Counted from the stretch's first letter, positions 1-6,911 are shown. The stretch is DNA of 6,911 nucleotides from an uncultured Oscillibacter sp. (GCA_947245315.1 CAMXNV010000120.1:1-6911); one strand, 5' to 3'. The notes: generated by a model not told the origin, from the sequence alone. Made by a program: numbers and translations.

Positions 1-23
1 GAGAATCGGCTACGCAAAAACCC

Positions 24-166
24 AAGGCTCCCTCTCTGAGGGAGCTGTCGCCGCCGTAGGCGGTGACTGAGGGAGTTCCCCCGTAAAAGCCAGCCCCTTG
101 GATAACCCTTGGATAACTCCCTCCGTCACAGCTTCGCCGTGCCACCTCCCTCAAAGAGGGAGGCTT
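24..166. repeat. Composite palindromic (MITE/REP-like) intergenic repeat
   Basis: Two related arms face each other. Arm 1 is 24-77, and the reverse complement of arm 2 (115-166) matches it at roughly three quarters of positions, both ending in AGGGAGTT. Each arm folds on its own. In arm 1, 26-34 pairs with 38-46 (loop TCT), and 47-55 pairs with 59-67 (loop GTA). In arm 2, 127-132 pairs with 136-141, and 145-152 pairs with 156-163 (loop AAA). The arms are joined by a spacer ending in an exact 11-nt tandem duplication. No ORF with a plausible product lies inside, so it cannot move by itself. I recall similar hairpin repeats scattered between genes in gut Oscillospirales; that is memory, not a search. 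Bases 1-23 may be a flank of the same unit, cut by the window edge. Confidence 0.75.
95..116. repeat. Exact 11-nt tandem duplication at the repeat junction
   Basis: CCCTTGGATAA occurs at 95-105 and again, without any gap, at 106-116. The second copy runs into the first bases of arm 2 of the palindromic repeat. It could be a slippage product, or a target-site-like duplication formed when two repeat units came together. Confidence 0.8.
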
Positions 167-304
167 TGTGGCGCGGGGTGTGGGTCCCGACCCCCAGGTC
201 AGGTCATTCCCCAGGGTTTTTGCCTTCTGCCGACAGCCCACTCCACAACCCCCGCTTCCGGCGGGTCATCAATCCCCCTTCCCGGACATTGTTTAAACAT
301 AACC
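167..304. other. Leader region between the repeat and purB; no clear promoter
   Basis: This stretch is GC-rich and has no credible ORF. I see no convincing -35/-10 pair and no recognisable PurR box. Two small features stand out. A weak stem pairs CCCGC (251-255) with GCGGG (261-265). A perfect 10-bp palindrome, TGTTTAAACA, lies at 290-299 just before the purB ribosome site, in an otherwise GC-rich context. The purB promoter may lie here or left of the window. Confidence 0.4.
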
Positions 305-310
305 AGGAGG
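305..310 (+). promoter_or_regulatory. Ribosome binding site that fixes the purB start
   Basis: A full AGGAGG lies 7 nt before the ATG at 318 but only 1 nt before the in-frame ATG at 312. The spacing favours 318, which shortens the longest reading frame by two residues. Confidence 0.8.
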
Positions 311-317
311 TATGCCT

Positions 318-1735
<1,418 letters not shown>

Positions 1736-1736
<1 letters not shown>

Positions 1737-1760
1737 TACTTTTCTTGAAAAGAAAAGTAT
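1736..1760 (+). terminator. AT-rich hairpin overlapping the purB stop codon
   Basis: ATACTTTTCT (1736-1745) pairs perfectly with AGAAAAGTAT (1751-1760) around the loop TGAAA. The stem begins at the last base of the purB stop codon. The tail is CCAAAAGAATTTT rather than a clean T run, so termination is possible but not certain. It may instead be a 3'-end stabilising hairpin or another dispersed repeat. Its AT richness contrasts sharply with the GC-rich coding sequence next to it. Confidence 0.5.
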
Positions 1761-1840
1761 CCAAAAGAATTTTAGCGCGCTCTGATTGTTTGGTGATTAA
1801 CTAGGCTGGAGCGACGACAACGAGAGACGGAACTATCTGT

Positions 1841-1880
1841 AAGAGGGGGCCTGTACATAGGTCCCCTCTTTTCTTCCCTT
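1841..1880 (+). terminator. Rho-independent terminator between convergent purB and sleL
   Basis: AAGAGGGGGCCT (1841-1852) pairs with AGGTCCCCTCTT (1859-1870), giving a 12-bp stem with one G-U wobble and a GTACAT loop. A pyrimidine tail TTCTTCCCTT follows on the + strand. On the - strand the stem is equally good, but the following bases (ACAGATAG) are not U-rich. It therefore serves purB transcription best, and may also mark the 3' end of the sleL transcript, whose stop codon lies just 12 bases beyond the stem. Confidence 0.7.
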
Positions 1881-1881
1881 T

Positions 1882-3156
1882 CTATTCGATGTCATACAGA
1901 GAATCCAGCACCAACCAGGTCTGGGAGAAGGGGCGCATCAGGTTCCAGAAGCCCGCCCCCCGGAAGCCGTACTCGGCAATCAGGCGGAGCTTGGCCTCCA
2001 TGCTCCGGGCGTCCTCGAACCAGACCTCGTGGACAGTTCCCCCAGCGTCGGTGTAGTGGAAGAAGGGGGACTGGACCGTCTCGTCGTATTGAATCTCCAC
2101 GCCGTACTCGACCGCCAGCTCTATGGCCCGCTGGTTGGAGATGGACTGGGCCTTGGTGGTGCCCTGGACGAAGGGGAGGGGCCAGTCGTAGCCGTAATTG
2201 GGGACCCCCAGGTAAATCTTTTCCTCCGGCATCTCCGTCACCGCGTAGTCCAGCACCGCCCGGACGTTGGGGAGCGGCGCCACCGCCATGGGCGGGCCGT
2301 AGGTGTAGCCCCACTCATAGGTCATCAGCAGCACCCCATCCACCGCCGCCGCCACGGCGGCGTAATCATGCCCCTCATACAGCAGCCCCCGCTGGCGGGT
2401 ATTCGTCTTCGGGGCCAGCGCCGCCCAGAGGAAGCGGCTCTGGGGAGCCAGGAGCTGCCGCAGCCGCCCCAAAAAGGCGGCGTAGGCCTCCGCCAGCTGG
2501 CCCGGCAGATACTCAAAATCCACATCCAGCCCGGCGTAGCCCTTCCGCAGCACGGTTTGCAGCACCTCCGCCGCCAGCCGCCCCTGGGCCTCGTAGTCCG
2601 TCAGGATGAAGGCCGCCCGCCCGGTGTCGAACTGCCCGGCCTCCGTCAAGGTGGACAGGTGCATCACCGGCCTTGTTCCCCGGGCCCGGGCCGCCTCCAG
2701 CATGGCCTCGTCCTCCAGGGGCAGGAGGCCCCCCTCCGCCGTGATGCCGTAGGTGAAGGGGGCCACGGTGGAGAGATAGGGCAGCTGCTCCGCCAGCAGC
2801 CCGGGCTCGATAAAGGGGTAGGCGTAGCCGTTGAACACCCCTTCCCCCAGCTTCTCCCCGAAGTAGGAGATCACCAGCAGCTGGCCCACCTGCAAAGCCT
2901 CGCCGCCGCCCAGCTCCCAGTTGTTCCGCCACAGCTGCCGCACCGTGGTTCCGTAGCTGGACGCGATAGAGGTCAGGGTCTCCCCCGCCGTCACGGCGTG
3001 AATCTCCCGGGGGAAGCGCACCACCAGCGTCTGCCCCACCGCCAGGGCCAGGCCGGCGGGCAAGTCGTTGTCCGCCGCCAGCCGCTGGGGGGACACGCCG
3101 TAGCCCGCGGCGATGGAGTCCACCGTCTCCCCGGGGCGCACCACATGAATTGTCAT
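1882..3156 (-). CDS. sleL: Spore-type N-acetylglucosaminidase: two LysM plus GH18 (SleL/YaaH-like)
   Basis: The 424-residue product has two LysM peptidoglycan-binding domains (about 2-47, with HVVRPGETVDSIA, and 52-97, with HAVTAGETLTSIA), followed by a GH18 barrel (about 105-420). The GH18 catalytic DxDxE motif is intact as LDVDFEY (210-216), making Glu215 the proton donor. MTYEW (278-282) and GFWNL (402-406) are typical later strands. Architecture, length and the absence of a signal peptide all match SleL/YaaH, which in Bacillus is made in the mother cell, sits on the spore, and cleaves cortical fragments during germination. The start at 3156 is chosen because LysM begins at residue 2 and an AAGGAG-type site (about 3167-3173) precedes it. 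An upstream in-frame extension toward 3453 lacks similarity and crosses the intergenic region. The spore role is inferred from the family; a vegetative wall hydrolase is the alternative. Confidence 0.9.
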   Translation of the reverse strand: MTIHVVRPGETVDSIAAGYGVSPQRLAADNDLPAGLALAVGQTLVVRFPREIHAVTAGETLTSIASSYGTTVRQLWRNNWELGGGEALQVGQLLVISYFGEKLGEGVFNGYAYPFIEPGLLAEQLPYLSTVAPFTYGITAEGGLLPLEDEAMLEAARARGTRPVMHLSTLTEAGQFDTGRAAFILTDYEAQGRLAAEVLQTVLRKGYAGLDVDFEYLPGQLAEAYAAFLGRLRQLLAPQSRFLWAALAPKTNTRQRGLLYEGHDYAAVAAAVDGVLLMTYEWGYTYGPPMAVAPLPNVRAVLDYAVTEMPEEKIYLGVPNYGYDWPLPFVQGTTKAQSISNQRAIELAVEYGVEIQYDETVQSPFFHYTDAGGTVHEVWFEDARSMEAKLRLIAEYGFRGAGFWNLMRPFSQTWLVLDSLYDIE

Positions 3157-3179
3157 CGTCGTTCCTCTCCTTTCCCTGT

Positions 3180-3244
3180 CTCCCTCCGGCAAGCGCCCGG
3201 GGGCGCACCGGCTCCCGAGGGCCGCAAAAATTTGCCGGAGGGGG
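3180..3244 (-). promoter_or_regulatory. Folded three-way-junction element in the sleL leader
   Basis: An 11-bp perfect outer stem joins 3182-3192 (CCCTCCGGCAA on +) to 3232-3242 (TTGCCGGAGGG). It can extend to 3180/3244 through one wobble. It encloses two smaller hairpins: GCGCC/GGCGC (3193-3197 with 3202-3206) and CGGCTC/GGGCCG (3209-3214 with 3219-3224, one wobble). On the - strand it would lie in the sleL 5' leader, ending about 10 nt before the ribosome site. No U run follows, so it is not a simple terminator. I recognise no known riboswitch class. It may be an mRNA structure or a DNA-level operator. Confidence 0.4.
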
Positions 3245-3270
3245 CATGCTTCTTGGCAACAGGTCCTAAA

Positions 3271-3299
3271 CCCTATGCCCTCCCGGCTGTCCCCTATGC
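3271..3299. promoter_or_regulatory. Repeated octamer CCCTATGC in the divergent intergenic region
   Basis: CCCTATGC occurs at 3271-3278 and 3292-3299, spaced 21 bp apart (about two helical turns). Read on the - strand, each copy is GCATAGGG and contains CATA. The copy nearer sleL gives CATAGGGT, with GCATAGG about 15 nt upstream, loosely resembling mother-cell sigma-E promoters (ATA ... CATAnnnT). This would suit a sleL gene, but it would imply a leader of about 110 nt. On the + strand I see only a weak TTGGCA (3253-3258), 15 nt before TATGCC (3274-3279), for the transporter. Either reading is tentative. Confidence 0.3.
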
Positions 3300-3354
3300 A
3301 TATCCACCGGCCTATCCGCCATATACATGGGACAAACGGAGGGAGGGGATCGCC

Positions 3355-4455
3355 ATGGGCAAAGGAAACTGGACCCGCTACCTGACCCCGGGCCTGGTCT
3401 TCCAGTCCGTGCTGATCGGAGGGGGCTACGGCACCGGGGCCGAGATTGCCCAATACTTCGGGCGCTACGGCCTGTTAGGGGGCCTACTGGCCCTGGCCGT
3501 GACGGCGGGGGCCTGGGCCCTGCTCTGCGCCGTCACCTTTGAGTTCGTCCGGGTCTTCCGGACCTTTGACTACGGCTCCATGATGGGCCGCCTCCTGGGC
3601 CGGGCCGGGTTTCTCTACGACTTGTGCTTCTACGCCATGCTCCTCCTGGTGCTGGGGGTGGTCAACGCCACCGCCGCCTCTGCGGTCCGGCAGCTGACGG
3701 GCCTGCCCTCCTGGGCCGGGGTGGCCCTGCTGTCCCTGGGGGTGGTCCTGCTGGTCCTCCGGGGCACGGAGGCCATGGAGCGGGCCCTCTCCCTCTGGGC
3801 CTACCTCCTCTACGCCGTCTACCTCCTCTTCCTGGCCGCGGTGTTCCTCCGCTTCGGGGACGCCATTCTGGCCGAGCTCTCCAGGGCTGAGATCGCCCCC
3901 GGCTGGCTCTTCGGCGGCCTGCGCTACGCCTCCTATAACCTGACCTGCGTCTCCATGATCCTCTACACCCTCCGGAACCTCCAGACCCGCCGGGAGGCCG
4001 TGACCTGCGGCGTTCTGGCGGGGCTTCTGGGGGCGGCCCCCGCCCTGCCGCTGCTGCTGGCCATGGGCTGCGACCTCCCGGGGGTCCTGGCCTCCGAGAC
4101 GCCGGTGACCGCCGTCTTCCAGCGGCTGGACCTGCCCTGGCTCTACGCCCTCTTTGAAATCGTCCTCTTCGGCACCCTGGTGGAGACCGCCGCCGGGTTC
4201 CTCAAGGCCCTGGAGGACCGGATCGAGCAGGCCCTCTTCCGGGGCCGGTCCTTCGAGCTGGCCCGGCCCCTCCTCACCGGGGCGGTGACGGCCCTGGGCA
4301 TCTGCGTCTCCACCTTCGGCCTCTCGGACCTCATCGACAAGGGCTATGGGGCCATCTGCTACGGGGCCCTGTTCCTCTTCGCCCTGCCCATGCTGACCGT
4401 GGGCGTCCGCCAGATCCGGCGGGCCGGAAAACCGGGGCCCCGGATCAGAAAATAA
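3355..4455 (+). CDS. YkvI-family membrane transporter
   Basis: This 366-residue integral membrane protein has about ten hydrophobic helices, at approximately 11-30, 40-66, 88-112, 118-135, 145-166, 188-205, 214-236, 262-284, 304-322 and 330-352. The first helix carries a glycine-rich break, IGGGYGTGAEIAQYF (21-35). This matches the GxGxxxGxE-type motif of the YkvI family, a branch with a LeuT/APC-like fold; such breaks bind substrate or ion in that fold. The length is near the usual 340-370. The substrate is unknown for the family, and nothing in this context identifies it. The start at 3355 follows a GGAGGGAGGGG purine run at about 3338-3348. A longer open frame extending left to 2029 is only the antisense of sleL. 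The C-terminus is short and basic (RRAGKPGPRIRK). It is divergent from sleL; a shared role in sporulation is conceivable but unsupported. Confidence 0.8.
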   Translation: MGKGNWTRYLTPGLVFQSVLIGGGYGTGAEIAQYFGRYGLLGGLLALAVTAGAWALLCAVTFEFVRVFRTFDYGSMMGRLLGRAGFLYDLCFYAMLLLVLGVVNATAASAVRQLTGLPSWAGVALLSLGVVLLVLRGTEAMERALSLWAYLLYAVYLLFLAAVFLRFGDAILAELSRAEIAPGWLFGGLRYASYNLTCVSMILYTLRNLQTRREAVTCGVLAGLLGAAPALPLLLAMGCDLPGVLASETPVTAVFQRLDLPWLYALFEIVLFGTLVETAAGFLKALEDRIEQALFRGRSFELARPLLTGAVTALGICVSTFGLSDLIDKGYGAICYGALFLFALPMLTVGVRQIRRAGKPGPRIRK

Positions 4456-4497
4456 GGCGCTTCGGGCCCTCCGGGCGCGCCCGCCCACCGGCGTCCG

Positions 4498-4531
4498 GGA
4501 GAAGCTCCGGCCCGTTTCGCCCTGCTTCTCC
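4498..4531 (+). terminator. Weak stem-loop after the transporter gene
   Basis: GGAGAAGC (4498-4505) pairs with GCTTCTCC (4524-4531) around an 18-nt loop. The nearest T run (seven Ts, 4556-4562) is about 25 nt further on, so this is a poor match to an intrinsic terminator. The rest of 4456-4596 is GC-rich, non-coding filler in which I see no other signal. Confidence 0.3.
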
Positions 4532-4596
4532 GCTCCCCTTCCAAAATCCGTCCCCTTTTTTTGGCAGCCTCCCAGGGCTTTTGCCCCTTCCAAGGC

Positions 4597-4625
4597 TTGT
4601 ATTCCCGCCGGGCTTATGGTATACT
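4597..4625 (+). promoter_or_regulatory. Sigma-A-type promoter of the bactofilin gene
   Basis: The -35 TTGTAT (4597-4602) is followed by a 17-nt spacer and the -10 TATACT (4620-4625). TG at 4617-4618 adds an extended -10. Transcription would start near 4632, giving a leader of about 25 nt. This is a good match in a region that is otherwise GC-rich. Confidence 0.75.
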
Positions 4626-4643
4626 AACCTCAATTTCGCAAAC

Positions 4644-4649
4644 GAGGTG
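4644..4649 (+). promoter_or_regulatory. Ribosome binding site that fixes the bactofilin start
   Basis: GAGGTG lies 6 nt before the ATG at 4656 and only 1 nt before an out-of-frame ATG at 4651. The spacing and the protein similarity both choose 4656. Confidence 0.7.
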
Positions 4650-4655
4650 AATGAA

Positions 4656-5138
4656 ATGGCTTTTTTTGGAGGACAGCCCAAGACCGCCCCCGTCGTGGAA
4701 TCCCAGGCCGGCGATGACCGGCGGGAGGGCGCCGATATCCCGGAGCTTCCCGAACCCAGGAGCAACACGGTCATCGCCAAGGATCTTGTCGTCACCGGCA
4801 AACTCAGCGGAGAGGGCGTGGTCCAGATCGAGGGCACCGTGGAAGGCGAGGTCAACCTGAAGGGCTATGTCATCGTCACGGCCACCGGCAAGGTAAAGGG
4901 CCCCGTGGAGGCCGACGTCATCCGCGTCGCCGGGCAGGTGGAGGGCAACCTCATCTCCCATGACCACGTCCAGCTGGAGCGGACCGGCACCATCAACGGG
5001 GACGTGACCACGGTCTCCTTTGTCATCGAAAACGGCGGGCGGCTCAACGGCCGGACCACCATGGTTCCGGAGCAGGCCTCCGTCCCCCACGTGGAGGGCC
5101 TGGAGCCCTCCGAGCCCCCGGAGGAGGACGAAGCCTGA
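4656..5138 (+). CDS. Bactofilin (polymer-forming cytoskeletal protein)
   Basis: This 160-residue protein has a central bactofilin (DUF583) domain at about 38-136. It is a right-handed beta-helix built of short repeating rungs, visible as VVTGKLSGEG, VQIEGTVEGEV, VIVTATGKVKGPVEA, IRVAGQVEGNL, VQLERTGTINGDV and IENGGRLNGRT. Each rung places hydrophobic beta residues between Gly turns. Flexible, charged tails flank it: about 37 residues at the N-terminus, and an acidic proline-rich end (PSEPPEEDEA). Bactofilins polymerise without nucleotide at the inner membrane face and scaffold wall enzymes, cell shape or polar assemblies. The N-terminal MAFFGG may supply a short membrane-contact segment, as proposed for this family. 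The gene has its own promoter, and a hairpin follows it. The specific client is unknown, but the next gene encodes a membrane protein. Confidence 0.9.
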   Translation: MAFFGGQPKTAPVVESQAGDDRREGADIPELPEPRSNTVIAKDLVVTGKLSGEGVVQIEGTVEGEVNLKGYVIVTATGKVKGPVEADVIRVAGQVEGNLISHDHVQLERTGTINGDVTTVSFVIENGGRLNGRTTMVPEQASVPHVEGLEPSEPPEEDEA

Positions 5139-5174
5139 TTGGTACATCCGCCGCACCCGCCCTATGCCCCGCGA

Positions 5175-5221
5175 AAAAACTTGCCCCGTCCGGTGAAAAT
5201 ACTTTTCGCCGGACGGGGCAA
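5175..5221 (-). terminator. Strong 19-bp hairpin; best U-tract on the minus strand
   Basis: TTGCCCCGTCCGGTGAAAA (5181-5199) pairs with 5203-5221 as a 19-bp stem with one G-U wobble and a TAC loop. After the stem on the + strand comes ACTTGATTTG, a weak U-tract. On the - strand the following bases read GTTTTTTCGC (complement of 5171-5180), a classic terminator tail. It probably ends the bactofilin transcript and may also block antisense transcription entering from the right. No minus-strand gene in this window needs it. Confidence 0.75.
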
Positions 5222-5223
5222 AC

Positions 5224-5262
5224 TTGATTTGTTCACACTTTTCCTGTAAAATGCTGTATACT
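5224..5262 (+). promoter_or_regulatory. Overlapping sigma-A-type promoters of the terminal membrane protein
   Basis: TTGATT (5224-5229), a 17-nt spacer and TAAAAT (5247-5252) make a good promoter. A second -10, TATACT (5257-5262), lies 10 nt further on, with TTCACA (5232-5237) at a long 19-nt spacing. The first begins just 3 nt after the hairpin, so this gene is transcribed independently of the bactofilin gene. A ribosome site AGGAGGG (5281-5287) and six Ts lead to the ATG at 5296. Confidence 0.65.
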
Positions 5263-5295
5263 GCGAAAAGAGAAAAAGAAAGGAGGGCCTTTTTT

Positions 5296-6911
5296 ATGCC
5301 CTTTACATTCCAGTTCGGCGGCCCCAACGCCTTCGGCGGCGGCTTCAACCCCGAGAGCTTCCAGGGCGGCGGCGCCAACCCCCGCCCCCGGAAACCCCGG
5401 AAGCCCCGGCGGGCCGTGGGCAACGCCTTCAGCCGCACGCTCCTCAACCTGCTGGTCACCCTGCTCTTCGGCCTGAGTTACTTTTACCTGGAGCTCCCCG
5501 CCCTGAACCTCCACGCCGAGGAGTTCTATGTCTTCGCCTTCCTCCTGTGCGCCGTGTACTGCGTCTGCGCCATGTTCACCTCCGGCTTCCAGGGCGACGG
5601 CGGCGTCAAGGGCTACTTCCACTTCGTCCGCAAGCAGTGTACCATCCCCTTCCTGGCGGTGCTGGCCCTGATCGCGGCCCTGGCCCTGGGGGCCCTGAGC
5701 AGCTGGGTGGTCCTCCGGGCGGGGAGCTACTCCAAGCTCCTCCCCCTCCAGAGCGGGGACTTCACCGCCGAGGTGGAGGAGATATCCTACGACCAAATTC
5801 CCATGCTGGACGCGGACTCCGCCGCCCAGCTGGGCACCCGGAAGCTGGGCGAGCTGGCGGACATGGTGTCCCAGTTTGAGATTCTGCCCACCTACACCCA
5901 GATCAACTACCAGGGCCGCCCGGTCCGGGTCACCTCCCTGCGCTACGGGGACCTCATCAAGTGGTTCACCAACCGGGGCAGCGGCCTCCCCGCCTACCTC
6001 ATCATCGACATGGTCAGCCAGGAGGCGGAGGTGGTCCGCCTGCCGGAGGGCATGAAGTACACCGTGGCGGAGCACCTGGGCCGGAACCTCTACCGGCACC
6101 TCCGCTTTCACTACCCCACCATGATGTTCGATGAGCCTGTCTTCGAGATCAACGAGGAGGGGACCCCCTTCTGGGTCTGCCCCCGGATCGTGCGGACCAT
6201 CGGGCTCTTCGGCGGCGTGGACGTGAAGGGCGCGGTGCTGGTGAACGCCGTCACCGGGGAGAGCGAGTACCACGAGCAGGTCCCCAGCTGGGTGGACCGG
6301 CTGTACTCCTACGACATCATCATGCAGCAGTATGACTTCTACGGCATGTACCACAACGGCTTCCTGAACTCCATCTTCGGGCAGAAGGATGTGACGGTCA
6401 CCACGGACGGCTGGAACTATATCGCCCTGGAGGACGATGTGTATATGTACACCGGAGTGACCTCCGTCACCTCGGACCAGTCCAACATCGGCTTCATCCT
6501 CTCCAACCAGCGGACGAAGGAGACGAAGTTCTACCCCTGCGCCGGCGCCACGGAGAACTCCGCCAAGGCCTCCGCCGAGAGCCAGGTGCAGCAGATGCGC
6601 TATAAGGCCACCTTCCCGCTGCTGCTGAACATCGCCAGCCAGCCCAGCTACTTCATGGCGCTGAAGGGCGCCGACGGCCTGGTGAAGATGTTCGCCATGG
6701 TCAACGTCCAGCAGTATGACATCGTGTCCACCGGGGCCACCGTGGCCGAGTGTGAGATCAACTACCGCCGGACCTTGGCCAACCGCGGCCTGATTGGCGC
6801 GGGGGATACCGGCGTGGAGAACGGCGACCAGAAGAGCGACCAGGGCATCGTCGCGGAGATCCGGTCCTCGGTCATCGACGGAAATACCCACTACTATGTC
6901 CGCCTGGAGTA
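5296..6911 (+). CDS. Unrecognised membrane protein with large C-terminal domain (3'-incomplete)
   Basis: The reading frame is open from 5296 to the window edge (538 residues, no stop), so the gene is truncated only by the window. I cannot assign a function. The N-terminus is Gly/Phe/Asn-rich (about 1-29), then strongly basic (PRPRKPRKPRR, 29-39). Three hydrophobic helices follow at about 46-64, 76-95 and 116-141. After them lies a long soluble region of nearly 400 residues, probably extracytoplasmic, with alternating beta-type segments. Two local patterns recur: GTPFWVCPRIV...GLFGGVDVKGAVLVNAVTGES (289-323) and WNYIALEDDVYMYTGVTSV (373-391). The phrase VLVNAVTGE loosely resembles the end of a PepSY-like repeat, but this is weak inference. 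Cys295 and Cys415 are isolated. The start is supported by AGGAGGG 8 nt upstream and by the promoter before it. It follows the bactofilin gene in the same direction. Confidence 0.8.
   Translation, partial: MPFTFQFGGPNAFGGGFNPESFQGGGANPRPRKPRKPRRAVGNAFSRTLLNLLVTLLFGLSYFYLELPALNLHAEEFYVFAFLLCAVYCVCAMFTSGFQGDGGVKGYFHFVRKQCTIPFLAVLALIAALALGALSSWVVLRAGSYSKLLPLQSGDFTAEVEEISYDQIPMLDADSAAQLGTRKLGELADMVSQFEILPTYTQINYQGRPVRVTSLRYGDLIKWFTNRGSGLPAYLIIDMVSQEAEVVRLPEGMKYTVAEHLGRNLYRHLRFHYPTMMFDEPVFEINEEGTPFWVCPRIVRTIGLFGGVDVKGAVLVNAVTGESEYHEQVPSWVDRLYSYDIIMQQYDFYGMYHNGFLNSIFGQKDVTVTTDGWNYIALEDDVYMYTGVTSVTSDQSNIGFILSNQRTKETKFYPCAGATENSAKASAESQVQQMRYKATFPLLLNIASQPSYFMALKGADGLVKMFAMVNVQQYDIVSTGATVAECEINYRRTLANRGLIGAGDTGVENGDQKSDQGIVAEIRSSVIDGNTHYYVRLE

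Noticed and set aside
24..166. CRISPR array
   Set aside because: The repeats are inverted rather than direct, there are only two, and no unique spacers of regular size separate them.
182..193. GGGTC/GACCC palindrome upstream of purB as a terminator
   Set aside because: The loop would be only two bases and no T run follows.
2029..3354. A long + strand extension in front of the transporter
   Set aside because: It is low-similarity, His/Gln/Pro/Arg-rich antisense of sleL. The LysM and GH18 motifs lie on the other strand, and the transporter has a ribosome site just before 3355.
3157..3453. N-terminal extension of the sleL frame
   Set aside because: It crosses the divergent region and the start of the transporter, shows no domain, and the LysM domain begins right after the ATG at 3156, which has its own ribosome site.
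3484..4593. A 369-codon minus-strand frame over the transporter
   Set aside because: Its product is Gly/Glu/Gln/Pro-rich, typical of the complement of a hydrophobic GC-rich gene. No homologous pattern was recognised.
4614..5459. A 281-codon minus-strand frame over the bactofilin gene
   Set aside because: It is antisense to a clear bactofilin gene, and runs through the intergenic hairpin and both promoter regions.
5233..6891. A 552-codon open frame on the minus strand
   Set aside because: It is exactly antisense to the membrane protein gene. Its product is rich in H, G, V, E and Q with no membrane or domain pattern, as expected from the complement of GC-rich codons, and it has no ribosome site.

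Overview
This looks like an ordinary chromosomal segment of a GC-rich, endospore-forming, anaerobic Firmicute, most likely a gut Oscillospirales relative (Flavonifractor, Oscillibacter or Lawsonibacter type). Three things suggest this. Codons are strongly G/C at the third position, yet the ribosome sites are AGGAGG-type. There is a SleL/YaaH-type spore-cortex enzyme. The folded palindromic repeat at the left end is of a kind I associate, from memory, with that order. The taxonomic call is inference, not a measurement.

Layout from left to right. Positions 1-317 carry no gene; they hold a composite palindromic repeat (24-166) and a short leader. purB (318-1736, +) encodes a long-form, vertebrate-like adenylosuccinate lyase of purine synthesis. 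It converges on sleL (1882-3156, -), a two-LysM plus GH18 peptidoglycan/cortex N-acetylglucosaminidase. Two hairpins separate the two genes. sleL diverges from a YkvI-family membrane transporter (3355-4455, +) across a 198-bp gap that contains a folded leader element and a repeated octamer. Next come a bactofilin (4656-5138, +) behind a clear sigma-A-type promoter, a 19-bp-stem hairpin, a second promoter region, and an unrecognised protein with three predicted membrane helices (5296 to the window end, +, incomplete).

The genes do not form one operon. purB is housekeeping and sleL belongs to sporulation/germination. The transporter is probably a separate unit. The bactofilin and the downstream membrane protein are adjacent and co-oriented, but each has its own promoter and a strong hairpin lies between them. 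A shared envelope role is possible but unproven.

I found no CRISPR array, tRNA, rRNA, transposase, phage gene or obvious new defence system. The items most worth a second look are the palindromic repeat, the folded sleL leader, the uncharacterised C-terminal-window membrane protein, and the hairpin at 5181-5221, whose best U-tract lies on the strand without a gene.
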